Below, piece after piece: positions 1 through 10,212 of a DNA stretch of 64,000 nt. Under the pieces are notes generated by a model that saw only the letters and a list, made by a program, of their open reading frames with translations, was not told where the DNA came from and did not search any database. How positions within the stretch are numbered: position 1 is the first letter of the stretch; every line of letters starts with the position of its first letter. The translations under genes were made by a program, and so were the position numbers. Origin of the DNA: Acorus gramineus. Its lineage: Eukaryota > Streptophyta > Magnoliopsida > Acorales > Acoraceae. The stretch covers positions 496,001 through 560,000 of the forward strand of contig JAUJYN010000036.1 of the NCBI GenBank assembly GCA_030737835.1, written 5' to 3'.

Positions 1-912
1 TAAAGAAGAGGGAAAACTCACCAAAAGAGGGGGAGGGAAGGGGGAGATGTAGGGGCTCCCAAGCGCACCCTTGACCACCTCGACCGCCACCACCTCTACC
101 ACCACCTCCATCTTTGCTTCTCTTCTTCATGGCTGAACCAAAGGGGAGGGAAAGAAAATAAGGGGAGGAGGAGAGGGAGGAGGAACAATCAACACTAGCA
201 CACACACTCACCTTACTTGCACTTGCACCTCCTCTTCTTGCTCCATCTTTTCTCTTAGGCATTTCATGAAACACATGGGGGGGAATGTGTGAAAGAGAGA
301 AAGAGAGGCAAAGAGAGGTAAACGTGGGGAGTGGGAGAGAGAGAGAGAGAGAGATTTTTTTGGGCCAATAAATAGCCAAAAGAGGGATACAAATGACCAA
401 TTCGTCCCTGACTAGAAATTCTATACATGCTTCACTAGAACAGCCATAACTTCCTCAATATAGCTCCGAATTGCACAATTCAAAGTCCACTGGAAATCCA
501 AGAAGCTTATCTACAACTTTCATGTTTATGCCAAGATCAAATAATCCCTCCAGCTATTCCGAAATGTGAGCTAAACATTGAACAGGGCTGCTGCCAGAAT
601 TTTTCATCCCATAACTATACTTGGAAAAATACCCATAACTTTTACTACATGAATCCAGTTGATCTAATTCAACTTTTGTACGAAAGCTAACTCAAAACTG
701 AGCATCTCATGATAAAATCATATTTAAACCTCTTCATCTTGGATTTTAACAAAATTAAATCCAAATACCAAATCGGAAATACATAACTTCTAGGAGAAAA
801 ATTATGTAGCCAAATTTTCAATCAGAGCGCTCCGACTCCTGCAGGTGGCTAAAAGCCAAAATTTTAGCGACTCCGATCGAAAAATAAGGCTCCAAATGAC
901 ACAGGCATAACA
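1..912 (-). repeat. 3' LTR (start portion) of element R1, cut by window edge
   Basis: Reading the minus strand, an LTR starts at 912 with TGTTATGCCTGTGTCATTTG, immediately after a polypurine tract and pol. It runs leftward out of the window. It holds the AT-rich LTR head (about 400-912), a GA-rich microsatellite (about 335-354) and a coding-strand GGT/GTG-rich exon-like stretch (about 60-130). The same sequence recurs at 55089-56020. Only the head is present, so no target duplication can be checked. Confidence 0.85.
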
Positions 913-926
913 TTCTTCCCCCCTTA
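913..926 (-). other. Polypurine tract of R1
   Basis: On the minus strand TAAGGGGGGAAGAA directly precedes the LTR start TGTTATG. This is the plus-strand priming site of a Ty3/gypsy element and marks the 1-912 LTR as the 3' LTR. It is nearly the same as the tracts at 11442, 28819, 39278, 59200 and 61048. Confidence 0.85.
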
Positions 927-1019
927 GGAAATTTAGTCCTCGAAATTTAAGGAAAACCCAAAGGGAAGACCGAATATAGCAAGTATCACGCATAGACCTT
1001 TTGCTCCCAAGTGGTCTAT

Positions 1020-1345
1020 GCACCAGACTGGCGCTACCGACACACTGTAATCAAAGGAACGGTCTTAGCGTGGAGCCTCTTCTCATGTTTGTCCTTGACC
1101 TCGATCCACTGCTCCATGAACGACAAATCCAGCTCGAGAATGAGACAGTCGAACTGAATGACTGAGCAGGATCGTGGACATAACGCCTCAGCCACGAGAC
1201 AAGGACGACGTCGTGGGCATGAGCCAGCTGTGGGGGAAAGGCTACATGACAAGCCACCTCCCCAATCCACTCAATGACGAGAAACAGTCCCATTGAAGAG
1301 CCAACTCAGCTTGCCCCGAACGTCGAAACAGAGGGTGCCCTTAAA
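1020..1345 (-). pseudogene. Decayed pol C-terminus with chromodomain-like tail (R1)
   Basis: Minus-strand reading gives pieces of the pol end in two frames: GLFLVIEWIGEVACHVAFPP and PPQLAHAHDVV, then DLSFMEQWIEVKDKHEKRLH and KTVPLI. This matches the region after integrase in Tekay/Del chromoviruses, where a chromodomain-like segment follows (family knowledge). The frame changes near 1200 and stops interrupt it, so no functional tail remains. Highly similar copies lie at 28450-28735, 39393-39660 and 59321-59600. Confidence 0.8.
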
Positions 1346-2080
1346 CTGGGACACCTTCAGGAAACATGGTCGCCAAACCCGAAGGTAAGCTCCTGGCGAC
1401 GATGACCTGGGTAGCCCTTCTATCGGTTCTGGGAGGTGCAGATGCACACACGAACCAACCTGGCCACCACAAGGTCAAACAACTAACTTATGGCCCCTCC
1501 AACTGGCGCTCCTCAACCGTCCCAACACAAGGGAGGTATAAAACTGCGCCTGTAGAGTGCCTTTCACAGATCCATTTGGATGCTCGAATGGTAGTCGTCT
1601 TGCAGGCATACCCCAACAAATGGGTGGTGCCTCACCCAACTGCCCTCATCATCGAGCACGCAGGCACTTAGCATGTCCTCCAAGGTCTGAATCATCCTCT
1701 TTGTCTGGCTGTCCATCGGCGATGAAACGCTATACTTAAATGGAGGCTCGCGCCAAAGCTTGCCAAGGCTGCGCCACAACCTCAAAGTAACCCTCGCGTC
1801 TCAACCGAAAATAGCGCCGACTAGAGTGCCATGAAGACGAACAATCGCGAAGGTGAAAACCCACGTCAAGGCATCCAGAGACTCAATCAGTCGGATTAGG
1901 GAGGGAAGCGCGGACTTAGTCAGTCGGTCAATGATCACCTAGACGGCGTCGTGACCCGAACGTGACATTAGCGAGTCCGCAACAATCCCTGATAACCCAC
2001 TCCCATGTCCACTGAGGAATCTCAATGAAGACTACCTCAAAGTAGTCCACGGAAGCCCAATAAAACTTTTGAGATCCATG
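1346..2080 (-). pseudogene. Decayed Ty3/gypsy integrase (R1)
   Basis: The best stretch (about 1564-1785) reads SSPMDSQTKRMIQTLEDML, then CVLDDEGSW. It aligns with the third catalytic block of the intact integrase at 39627-40510 (TDGQSERTIQTLEDML). The position of the catalytic Glu is Lys here. Upstream parts (about 1850-2080, minus strand) match the DAIWVIVDRLTKS block but are broken by stops and frameshifts. Replacement of the active-site Glu plus multiple stops makes this copy inactive. The same defects occur in E2. Confidence 0.8.
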
Positions 2081-2502
2081 AAGGCATCCGGCGCATTCGT
2101 CAACCCTGACAGTAGTACTTAAAACTCGTAGTGCCCGAAACGGTCACGAAAGGCCATCTATGGGATGTATAACTCTCGGATCTCCGACTTGTGGTACCCT
2201 TATGCGAAGATCGATCTAAGAGAAGACACTGGCTCCCAGAGCTGGTCAAACAGATCATCGATTCGCGGCAAGGGTAATTGATCTTCAACCTCCACGGGGA
2301 GATCAAAACAACACCACAAACAATTAAGTCCATATTCTACTGCTCAAGCATGGCTGGCGCTCATGATGACACTTACACACTTCGTAAGCCGCTCAACCGA
2401 ACTTAATCCGCAAGGCACGCAATAAGGGGTCGTCGAACCTCGACAATGCCTATGCGACGTCATCTATCTGATAGGGCGGTTGAGTCCCATCACGAATGCT
2501 AG
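2081..2502 (-). pseudogene. Decayed reverse transcriptase palm fragment (R1), first part
   Basis: Minus-strand fragments match the RT palm region: a LPRIDDLFDQL-like stretch, a segment around IRELYIP, and a short piece resembling LTNAPDAFMDL joined to integrase sequence. All frames are interrupted. Homologous DNA is at 27340-27660, 41101-41640 and 60111-60454. The fragment is cut at 2502 by solo LTR S1 and resumes at 19879: the flanks ...GCTAG and (A)CTAGCATCG join into the uninterrupted sequence seen at about 41625. Confidence 0.75.
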
Positions 2503-3324
2503 TGTTATTCCTGTGTCATTTGGAGCGCTCTAATTGAAAATTTTGGTTACATAATTTTTTTCTCCTAGAAGTTATGTATTTCCAATTTGGTATTTGGATT
2601 TGATTTTGTTAAAATCCAAGATGAAGAGGTTTAGATATGATTTTACTATGAGATGCTCAATTTCGAGTTAGCTTTCATACAAAAGTGGAATTAGATCAAC
2701 TGGATTCATGTAGTAAAAGTTATGAGTATTTTTCCAAGTATACCCCGGGGATGAAAAATTCTGGCAGCAGCCCTGTTCTATGTTTAGCTCTAATTTCGGA
2801 ATAGCTGGAGGGATTATTTGATCTTGGCATAAGCATGAAAGTTGTAGATAATCTTCTTGGCTTTCCAACGGACTTTGAATTGTGCAATTCGGAGCTATAT
2901 TGAGGAAGTTATGGCTGTTCTAGTGAAGCATGTACAGAATTTCTAGTCAAGGATGAATTGGTCATTTGTATCCCTCTTTAGATATTTATTTGCCCAAAAA
3001 TATCTCTCCCTCTCTCTCCCACACCCCACGTCTACATTCTTGGATCTCTCTTTCTCTCTTTTCACTCCCCCAAGGTGTTTGTGTTAATGTCTCAAAGAGA
3101 AGAGAAGGAGAAGGTGCAAGTGCAAGTCTAGGTTTGTGTAGGTGTTGTTGTTGTTGTTGATCTTCTCTCTCTCAAGCACCTTTTCATGAACTTTCCCCCC
3201 CCTGATTTTCAGCCAAGAAGGAGGCTGAGGAGGCTGAAGAGGTAGTGGTGGTGGTGGTGGTGGTTGAGGTGGCCGTGGGCGCGTCGAGAGCCCCGCATCT
3301 CCCCCTTTCCGTTTCCCTCTTTTG

Positions 3325-3887
3325 GTAAGTCCTCTTCCCCTTCTTTTTGATTTTTAGGGCTATTGGGATGGTTGGGGAGGTCATGCATGCTAGGTAGATG
3401 AGTTAGAGTGTGTGTGAGGGGTTGGGGAGGGTTAAAAAGGGGTAAGGGTTGGCTGGGCACGCGTTTGGGGTTGTCTGGCAGGCGCTGGCGGGCGCGCAGA
3501 CGCGCGCGGGCGTGTGCGCGCGAGCGCGCGGAGTGGGCGCCCGGGTGCACGCGGGCGCTGGCGCGAGCGGGGGTGCGGGCGGGAGCGCGCGAGCAGGGGT
3601 GTGCGGGAGCGCACGAGCGTGCGCGCGCTGGGCAGTGCACCTGGGCGTGCGTCAAGGCGCGGGGATGGGGGCCAGTGCGCGCGCGAGCGTGCGTGCGCGT
3701 GCTGGGGCATGTGCGGGGCTGCCCAGGGGTTCGGGTAGGTGTTAGGGCACCCGGGCATGCGTGTGTACGCGCGTGCTCGCATGCGTGCGAGCCTGTATGC
3801 GTGCATGTCTAAGTCATTGGTATTTCTAATGATTTGTAAGTGTAAATTGTGATGTTACTCACCAAACATGAGGCCCCTACCTTGCAG
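3325..3887 (+). other. Intron-like CG-rich segment of S1 LTR
   Basis: The segment starts with a donor-like GGTAAGT after a GTG-repeat exon-like stretch (about 3213-3324) and ends with the acceptor-like CTTGCAG before ATCTCGTCGGATGGG. From about 3460 to 3800 it is dominated by alternating CG/TG/GC runs. A second acceptor-like TTTTCAG is at 3206-3212. The same boundary pair occurs in the other long LTR copies. Splicing is inferred from sequence only. ORFs here on both strands are Ala/Arg-rich artefacts. Confidence 0.5.
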
Positions 3888-4314
3888 ATCTCGTCGGATG
3901 GGATGGGCGATGTTATATATGTGTCACTTTTTACCTTCTGGTAACCATTGGGACATTCTGGCAGTTTTTCAGCTTTTTCGTTTTTCGATCGGAACCGCTA
4001 AAATTTTGGACTTTTAGATATCATCCTGCGTTTGAGGACTCCGATTGAAAATCTAACTGCATATTATGTGTCCTGGTGCCATTCCAAGCCCCCTAGGTGT
4101 TTGGTTTAATGCCTCAAAGAGAGATGGTGCAAGTGCATGAGTTGGGTTGTGTGGGTGTGTTGTTGTGTTTGTTCTCCCTTCTCATACCCTCTTTTCTCCT
4201 CTGTTTTCAGCCTTGCTTTGGCTGAGGGGAGATCTTGGTGGTGGTGGCCTTGGAGGTGGCGAATCGGTGCGTGAAGAGCACCCGTTCTTCCTCCCCTTCT
4301 CTTCCTCTCCTAGG

Positions 4315-5047
4315 GTAAGCTTCCTTTCCTTCCATTTCTTGTTTAGATGCATGTTAGGAAGTGTTTTTGGGTAAGCATGGATGTTGGTGGCTGTTGGTGG
4401 CGGTTGGTCGCCATTGGTGGCCGTCGGGCAGGGGGTAGGGTTGTCTCAAGTAGGCGGGTTGGCAGGCAGCGCAGGCAGGCGGGCTGGCAAGTAGGGCAGG
4501 CAGAGTAGGCCGCGCGCGCATGCGCGCAGGTGGAGCAGGAGTGTGCGGGTGCTGCGCGCTGGGCGCCGTGCGGGGGAGTGCGCGTAGGGCGCTGCGCAGG
4601 GGCGTAGTGCGTGCTGTGCGCGCGGGGCCGCGTGCTGGTGCTGCGCGTAGGGGCCGTGCGAGGGCGTGCGCGCGAAGCGCTGCGCAGAGGCGCAGTGCGT
4701 GCTGTGCGCGCCCGGTGAGGCGAGCGGATGGTGCGCGCGGGGTGCTGCGCTGGGGTGTGCGCGAGTTGCTGCGCTGGGGTGCAGTGAGCACGCGGTGCAC
4801 CCGGGGGGCTCGGCAGCGTGTCCGGGCATGCGGGCAGGGGCTCGGCGTGCGTCTGGGCGCGCGGGCCAGGGCTCGGCTGTGCGCCCGGGGCGGGTGGCCG
4901 TGCCTATGGCTGCCAGGGGGTTCGGGAGTGTGTCGGGGTGCTCAGACTCGCGTGCGTACAAGCCGTATGTACGCTTGTCCGAGTGTTGGGTATTTTTTTG
5001 TGTATTTTTGTGTATTTACTCACCAAGTTGATTACCCTGTCTTGCAG
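4315..5047 (+). other. Intron-like CG-rich segment of E1 5' LTR
   Basis: Bounded by the donor-like AGGGTAAGC (about 4312-4320) and the acceptor-like GTCTTGCAG (ends 5047), followed by the conserved exon-like ATCTTGACGGACGG and a second donor-like GGTGAGTGG (about 5082). The core (4490-4970) is extremely rich in CG and TGCG runs. The long frame 4520-5341 is Ala/Arg/Gly-rich, has no recognisable domain and is not called as a gene. Confidence 0.5.
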
Positions 5048-5659
5048 ATCTTGACGGACGGTCATGCGACGACCCGGTTAAGGGTGAGTGGTACAATCCA
5101 ACCTAGTAGGGAGGCGCTATATGCACTTGGGCGTGTACCGACCTCCCCTGGGGCACCATGGTTAATATTTGTTGTGTCTGTGTCATTTGGAGCGCTCTGT
5201 TTGAAGATTTGGGTACATAATTTTTTTTTCTTTTCTCTAAGTTATGTATTCCTGATTTGGTATTTGGATTTGATTTTGTTAAAATCCAAGATGATGAGGT
5301 TTAATTGGGATTTTATTATGAGATGTCCAGTTTTGAGTTAGCTTTCGCACAGAAGTGGAATTAGATCAACTGGATTCTTGTAGTAAAAGTTATGGGTATT
5401 TTTCCAAGTATACCCCAGGGAGGGAAATTCTGGCCGCAGCCCTTGTCGATGTTAAGCTCTAATTTCGGATTAGCTGGAGGGATTATTTGATCTTGTCATA
5501 AGCATGAAAGTTGTAGATAATCTTCTTAGCTTTCCATCGGTCTTGGAATCAAGCAATTCGGAGCTGTATCGAGGAAGTTATGGCTGTTCCAGTGAAGCTT
5601 GCGCAGAATTTCTAGTCGAAGGGCGACTAGGTCATTTCTCCTTAAGATATTTTGATAAA

Positions 5660-5661
<2 letters not shown>

Positions 5662-5698
<37 letters not shown>
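5662..5698 (+). repeat. (TC)n microsatellite
   Basis: An uninterrupted TC run in the head of solo LTR S2. Equivalent but shorter GA/TC runs lie at the same LTR position in other copies (about 335-354, 38775-38790, 46034-46048, 55444-55456), so it is a native and unstable part of the LTR head. Confidence 0.9.
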
Positions 5699-5701
<3 letters not shown>

Positions 5702-6005
5702 CCAAATCCTACGACCAGCATTTGGTCTCTCCTTCTCTCTTTCATTTGCCCCCCCATGTGTTTGATGTGGAGTCTCAAAGAGAAGGAGATGGTGGTGGAG
5801 GAAGTGGTGGTGGTGGATCTTGGTGTGTGTGTTGTTTGTTTGTTCCCCTCTCTCTCAAGCTCTCTTTGCATGGATCTCCCCCCCCCCCTGTTTTGCTGCC
5901 ATGGAGGGCTGAGGAGGCCGAGGAGTGGTGGTGGTGGTGGTCTCGGTGGCGGCGTTTCGGTGCGCGAAGGGCCCCCGAACCTTCCCCTTTTGTTCTCCCT
6001 CCAAG

Positions 6006-6805
6006 GTGAGCTCCTCCCCTTATTTTCTTGGTTTTCTTGGCTTAAGGGGTTGTGGGAAAGTCATGCTTGCTAGGTAGTTGGGTTTGGGTGTGTGTGAGGG
6101 GTTGGGATGGGTGAAAAAGGGGTTAGGAGGGCTTGGGCGCGCGCTGGGCGCGGTCTGCGCGCGTGCGCGCGCAGGCGGGCGCTGGCGGGCGCAGTCGGGC
6201 GCGCAGTCGTGCGCGGGGTGCGCGGGTGCGCGCAGGAGTGCGCGCGGGTGCAGGCGCGAGCGGGGGTGCGCGCGGGTGAGCGCGGGTGCGCTCTGGCGCG
6301 CGCGAGCGGGCAGGGCGCTTGGGCATGCGCCTGGGTGCGAGGCAGGGCGCCTGGGCATGCGCCTGGGCGCGAGGCAAGGCGCCTGGGCAGTGCGCCTGGG
6401 CGCGGGGCTGGGGACCAGTGCGCTCGCGTGCGGGCGTGCGCGTGCGTGCGCGTGCTGGGGCGTGTGCGGGGTGCTGCGCGGGGGGCGCAGTGCGCGCGGG
6501 GGCGCGCTGGGCTGGACGCGCGGTGCGCACGAGCGTGCGCGTGCGTGCGACAGCGCATCTGGGCGCGCGGGCAAGCGCGCGGCAGTGCACCGATGGTGTC
6601 GGGGTGTGTGCGTGCGTGCGCATTCGTGCGTGCGCGTGCGGGGGGCCATGGGTATGGCTGCCCGGGGGGTTCGGGAGTGAGTCGGGGTGCTCGGACTCGC
6701 GTGCGTACAGGTCGTATGTACGCTTGTCCGAGTGTTGGGTATTTTTAGTGTATTTTAGTTGTATTTAAGTATTTTGCTCACCAAGTTGATTACCCTGTCT
6801 TGCAG
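6006..6805 (+). other. Intron-like CG-rich segment of S2
   Basis: Donor-like CAAGGTGAGC (about 6002-6011) and acceptor-like GTCTTGCAG (ends 6805) flank 800 bp whose core (6125-6725) is CG/GCGC-rich with long alternating purine-pyrimidine runs. An exon-like GGT/GGC-rich stretch (about 5900-6005) precedes it and the conserved ATCTTGATGGACG exon-like stretch follows, then GGTGAGTGG. Overlapping Ala/Arg/Pro-rich frames on both strands are compositional. Confidence 0.5.
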
Positions 6806-7610
6806 ATCTTGATGGACGATCACGCGACGACCCGGTTATTGGTGAGTGGTACAATCCAACCCAGTAGGGAGGCGCTATATGCACTTGGGCGTATACCGTC
6901 CTCCCCTGGGGCACCATGGTCAATATTAACTTGTGTAATATGTAATCCATGCAAGCATGATTAATATGTAGAATGCATGCCACCCTAGACTTTGTATGTT
7001 AGGGACTTGCACCCTTAGGATATGTGTAAGAGCCATGCATCCTGTCACCCTGTTCGCATGCTAGGAAGCCTCGACCTATGCATGTGTCCTACTAGTTTAA
7101 TTTATTAAATTAAATGCGAGCATATGATTATTAGCATGCCTTATATAATATTATAGGGAGGGGCCTTGCGAGGTCAACATTGAGACCCGGGCTAGGGTAA
7201 TCCATGTTCCTTGTTTGGTTGTCGGGATGTCCTATATCGGAACCTCATGATGCCCTCCCAAGGTTTCTTTTCCCAATAATATTATAACCTCGTTATTATT
7301 ATTATATATGTTCCCCGCATCTTGGTTATGCGCCCTAGAGGAATTCTGAAGAATTCAAGGCATTAGAGTTGTTGAGATGTGTTGTCGGCGGATCCGAGTG
7401 GATCATATGCGTATGGATAGGCTGTTCTGTTCCCTTCGTTGGATCCGTGTAGAGACTGCCCCAGCGTTAGAAAGGCCGTCCCGTGGAGGGCTCCCATCAG
7501 TAGGCACCTCCTGATTTGGGATGGACTGTGCTGAATGTGGGAGTGGCCAAGCGGCCTACGGAGTGGAGGAGAGACTATCGGTGGACCAAGGGTGACCAAC
7601 AGCCTAGTCA

Positions 7611-7782
7611 GTCCCAATATCCTATGTCACCTATTGAGGGGTGAGGGTGAGGGTGTGGTGGGTCGGCGATGTAGCGACCCGCTGGATTTGTGTAGTAATC
7701 AGTCCCAATATCCTATGTCACCATATTGAGGGGTGAGGGTTAGGGTGTGGTGGGTCGGCGATGTAGCGACCCACTGGATTGT
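7611..7782 (+). repeat. G-rich LTR tandem repeat, 2 x about 91 bp (S2)
   Basis: Two copies begin GTCCCAATATCC at 7611 and 7702. Each holds a G-run motif (GGGGTGAGGG, TGAGGG or TTAGGG, then GTGTGGTGGG) able in principle to form a G-quadruplex on the LTR sense strand. Each then has a short palindrome GGGTCG-N9-CGACCC (CGACCC being the right arm). Copy number and spacing differ among LTRs. Confidence 0.85.
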
Positions 7783-9121
7783 TTAGTTCCTGCCACTTTG
7801 AGGCTTTTAATGATTAATTGTGGTTAATATAAGCTGTGATGCATGGGTTGTGCTATTCACTGAGCGTGTGGCTCACCCCTCGCATAATATTATTCTCCAG
7901 TGCTATCTGAGTCGGATCTGGAGGAGGAGCTCCTCGAGTGACCTCAGCAGTAGCGGTGCAGCGCCACATTTCCGCGAGTTTTAGAGGCTATCAGCATCCC
8001 TTTTTGATTTGTATGTATTGTATTCTGTGCTTGGGCACATGTTTGTATTATATTTGGATGTCATTATGTATATTGGCTCTCACAGGACAGTTGATTGTGT
8101 ATCGAGTCTGTAATATGTCTTTAAGTTACAGATTCAGTCTTTTAGCTTCCGTTATTTGTGTATATATCATGTCAACCCTTTTGTTGTCTGTGTTGCCATT
8201 TTGAATGTTGTTAAAGTATGTTATTGACTTCCTGTATTGACTGCTGATATCATATATATGCTTGCCGCGTCCCGAGGACGGCCGCCCTGGGGCGTGACAA
8301 TATTAACTTGTGTAATATGTAATCCATGCAAGCATGATTAATATGTAGTATGCATGCTACCCTAGAGTTTGTATGTTAGGGACTTGCACCCTTAGGATAT
8401 GTGTAAGAGCCATGCATCCTGTCACCCTGTTCTCATGCTAGGAAGCCTCGACCTATGCATGTGTCCTACTAGTTTGATTTATTAAATTAAATGCGAACTT
8501 ATAGTATTTTAGCATGCTTTAGGGAATATTAAGGGGCCTTGCGAGGTCAGCATTGAGACCCGGACTAGGGTACTCCGTGTTCCTTGTTTGGTTGTCGGGA
8601 TATCCTATGTCGGGACCTCAGGGTTCCCTCCCAAGGTCTCTTTTCCCGATAATGTTATAACCTCGTTATTATTATATATATGTTTCCCCGCATCTTAGTT
8701 ATGCGCCCTGGAGGAATTCTGAAGAATTCATGACACCAGTAGAGTGTCCCTTCTCTGGATTAAGGGGCCTTGCGAAGTCAGCGTTGAGACCCGGGCTAGG
8801 GTACTCCGTGTTCCTTGTTTGGTTGTCGGGATATCCTATATCGGGACCTCATGGTGCCTTCCCAGGGTTTCTTTTTTCAGTTAAGGAATACCGACGGATC
8901 CGAGTGGATCATATGCGTATGGATAGGCTGTTTCTGTACCCTTCGTTGGATCCATGTAGAGACTGCCCCAGCGTTAGAAAGGCCGTCCCGTGAGAGGGCT
9001 CCCATTAGTAGATACCTTCTGATTTTGGATTCGGACTATGCTGAATGTGGGAGTGGCCAAGCGGCCTACGGAGTGGAGGAGAGACTATCGGTGGACCAAG
9101 GGTGAACAACAGCCTAGTCAA

Positions 9122-9322
9122 TCCCAATATCCTATGTCACCATATTGAGGGGTGAGGGTGAGGGTGTGGTGGGTCGGCGATGTAGCGACCCACTGGATTT
9201 GTGTAGTTAAGGGTGATAAACAGCCTAGTCAGTCCCAATATCCTATGTCACCTATTGAGGGGTGAGGGTGACGGTGTGGTGGGTCGGCGATGTAGCGACC
9301 CACTGGATTGTGTAGTTCCTGC
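9122..9322 (+). repeat. G-rich LTR tandem repeat, 2 x about 111 bp (E1 5' LTR)
   Basis: Copies start with TCCCAATATCC at 9122 and 9233. Each has the GGGGTGAGGGTGA G-run motif and the GGGTCG/CGACCC short palindrome. The spacer with GTGTAGTTAAGGGTGAT makes the unit longer than in S2. Confidence 0.85.
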
Positions 9323-9836
9323 CACTTTGAGGCTTTGAATAATTAATTGTGGTTAATATGAATTGTGATGCATGGGTTGTGCTATTCACTGAGCGTGTGG
9401 CTCACCCCTCGCATATATATATTTTTCTCCAGTGTTATCTGAGTCGGATCAGCAGGAGGAGCTCCCTGAGGGACCCCAGCAGTAGCGGTGTAGTGTCACA
9501 TTTCCGCGAGTGTTAGAGGCTATCGGCATCCCTTTTTGATTTGTATGTATTGTATTCTGTGCTCGGGCACACGTTTGTATTATATTTGGATGTCATTGTA
9601 TATATTGGCTCTCACAGGACATTTGATTGTGTATCGAGTCTGTAATATGTTTTTGATTTACAGACTCAGTCTTTTAGCTTCCGCTATTTGTGTATATATC
9701 ATGTCAGCCCCTTTGTTGTCTGTGTTGCCATTTTGGATGTTGTTAGAGTATGTTATTGACTTCCTGTATTGATTGCTGATATCATGTATACACTTGCTGC
9801 GTCCCAGGGACGGCCGCCCTGGGGCGTGACAAAAGT

Positions 9837-9848
9837 TGGTATCAGAGC
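9837..9848 (+). other. Primer binding site (initiator tRNA-Met), E1
   Basis: TGGTATCAGAGC, complementary to the 3' end of plant initiator tRNA-Met, lies five bases after the 5' LTR end at 9831. It is the minus-strand priming site typical of Ty3/gypsy elements, followed by the conserved leader CCTGGTCCTATCAGAGCC. Confidence 0.92.
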
Positions 9849-9951
9849 CTGGTCCTATCAGAGCCAATGGTCTTCTTTTTCGTAAAGATGAGTCCTAGGA
9901 TTTCTATACGAGTATTCTGATCCTAGTGTCTGGTTTTCTTAGGTTGCTGAT

Positions 9952-10212
9952 ATGCCTCCTCGCAGAGGAATGCGTGGACGTGGTCCCTCTCAACCTTTGG
10001 AGGTTCCCGGACCTACCAGAGGTGAGGATGCTACTGGAGAGTCCTCGGCTGTGGGGCCAGGATTGGCGCAAGAGCCTCCTGCATGGGAGCGTGCTTACGC
10101 TCGGATAGCGGATTTGGTGGAGACTCAGGCGAGAGCATTAGAGGCCCAGACGAGTGTGTTGGTTGCTGATATGCAAGTGTGTGATATCGCGATGAGCGAG
10201 TATCGAAAGTGA
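9952..10212 (+). pseudogene. Truncated gag N-terminus (E1)
   Basis: An 86-residue ORF starts MPPRRGMRGRGPSQPLEVPG, the usual start of Gag in this family. The ATG is about 100 bp after the PBS, so I take it as the native start. Residues about 50-76 (ARIADLVETQARALEAQTSV) have heptad-like spacing and may form a coiled coil. It stops at YRK where LTR-derived DNA begins. The capsid body and zinc knuckle are missing, so it cannot make a normal Gag. E3 and E5 carry homologues with longer LEAQTRxLEExARALKAQ repeats. Confidence 0.85.

Larger units (their letters stand above)
5170..8299 (+). mobile_element. Solo LTR S2 nested in E1 5' LTR
   Basis: It starts TGTTGTGTCTGTGTCATTTG at 5170 and ends CTGGGGCGTGACA at 8299 (3,130 bp). 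A perfect 5-bp target duplication ATATT lies at 5165-5169 and 8300-8304. E1's 3' LTR (about 12705-12720) has the same site uninterrupted, confirming the insertion. The head type matches E3's LTRs, not E1's, while the tail is like E1's. It is the most deeply nested and so among the youngest insertions here. Confidence 0.95.
3911..9831 (+). repeat. 5' LTR of E1, interrupted by solo LTR S2
   Basis: Native parts are 3911-5169 and 8305-9831, about 2.79 kb, against 2.85 kb for the 3' LTR. The order is an AT-rich head with TGTTATATATGTGTC, an exon-like GGT-rich stretch (about 4200-4314), a CG-rich intron-like part, a conserved exon-like ATCTTGACGGACGG, a mid region, a G-rich tandem repeat (9122-9322) and the tail ending GGGGCGTGACA. 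A block starting AAGGGGCCTTGCGA is present twice (about 8531 and 8760). I see no other gene in it. Confidence 0.9.

Noticed and set aside
1366-1671. 101-codon plus-strand frame, repeated at 28073-28378 in reverse
   Set aside because: It is the antisense of the dead integrase and pol tail, kept in several copies only because the copies are similar.
3213-3330. Poly-valine (GTG)n peptide as a real protein
   Set aside because: The repeat reads as poly-His in reverse and expands as a microsatellite; only the exon-like borders are noteworthy.
4520-5341. Long open frame rich in Ala, Arg and Gly
   Set aside because: CG-rich low-complexity DNA is open in several frames on both strands here and in the other LTR copies; no domain, and it crosses LTR sub-parts.
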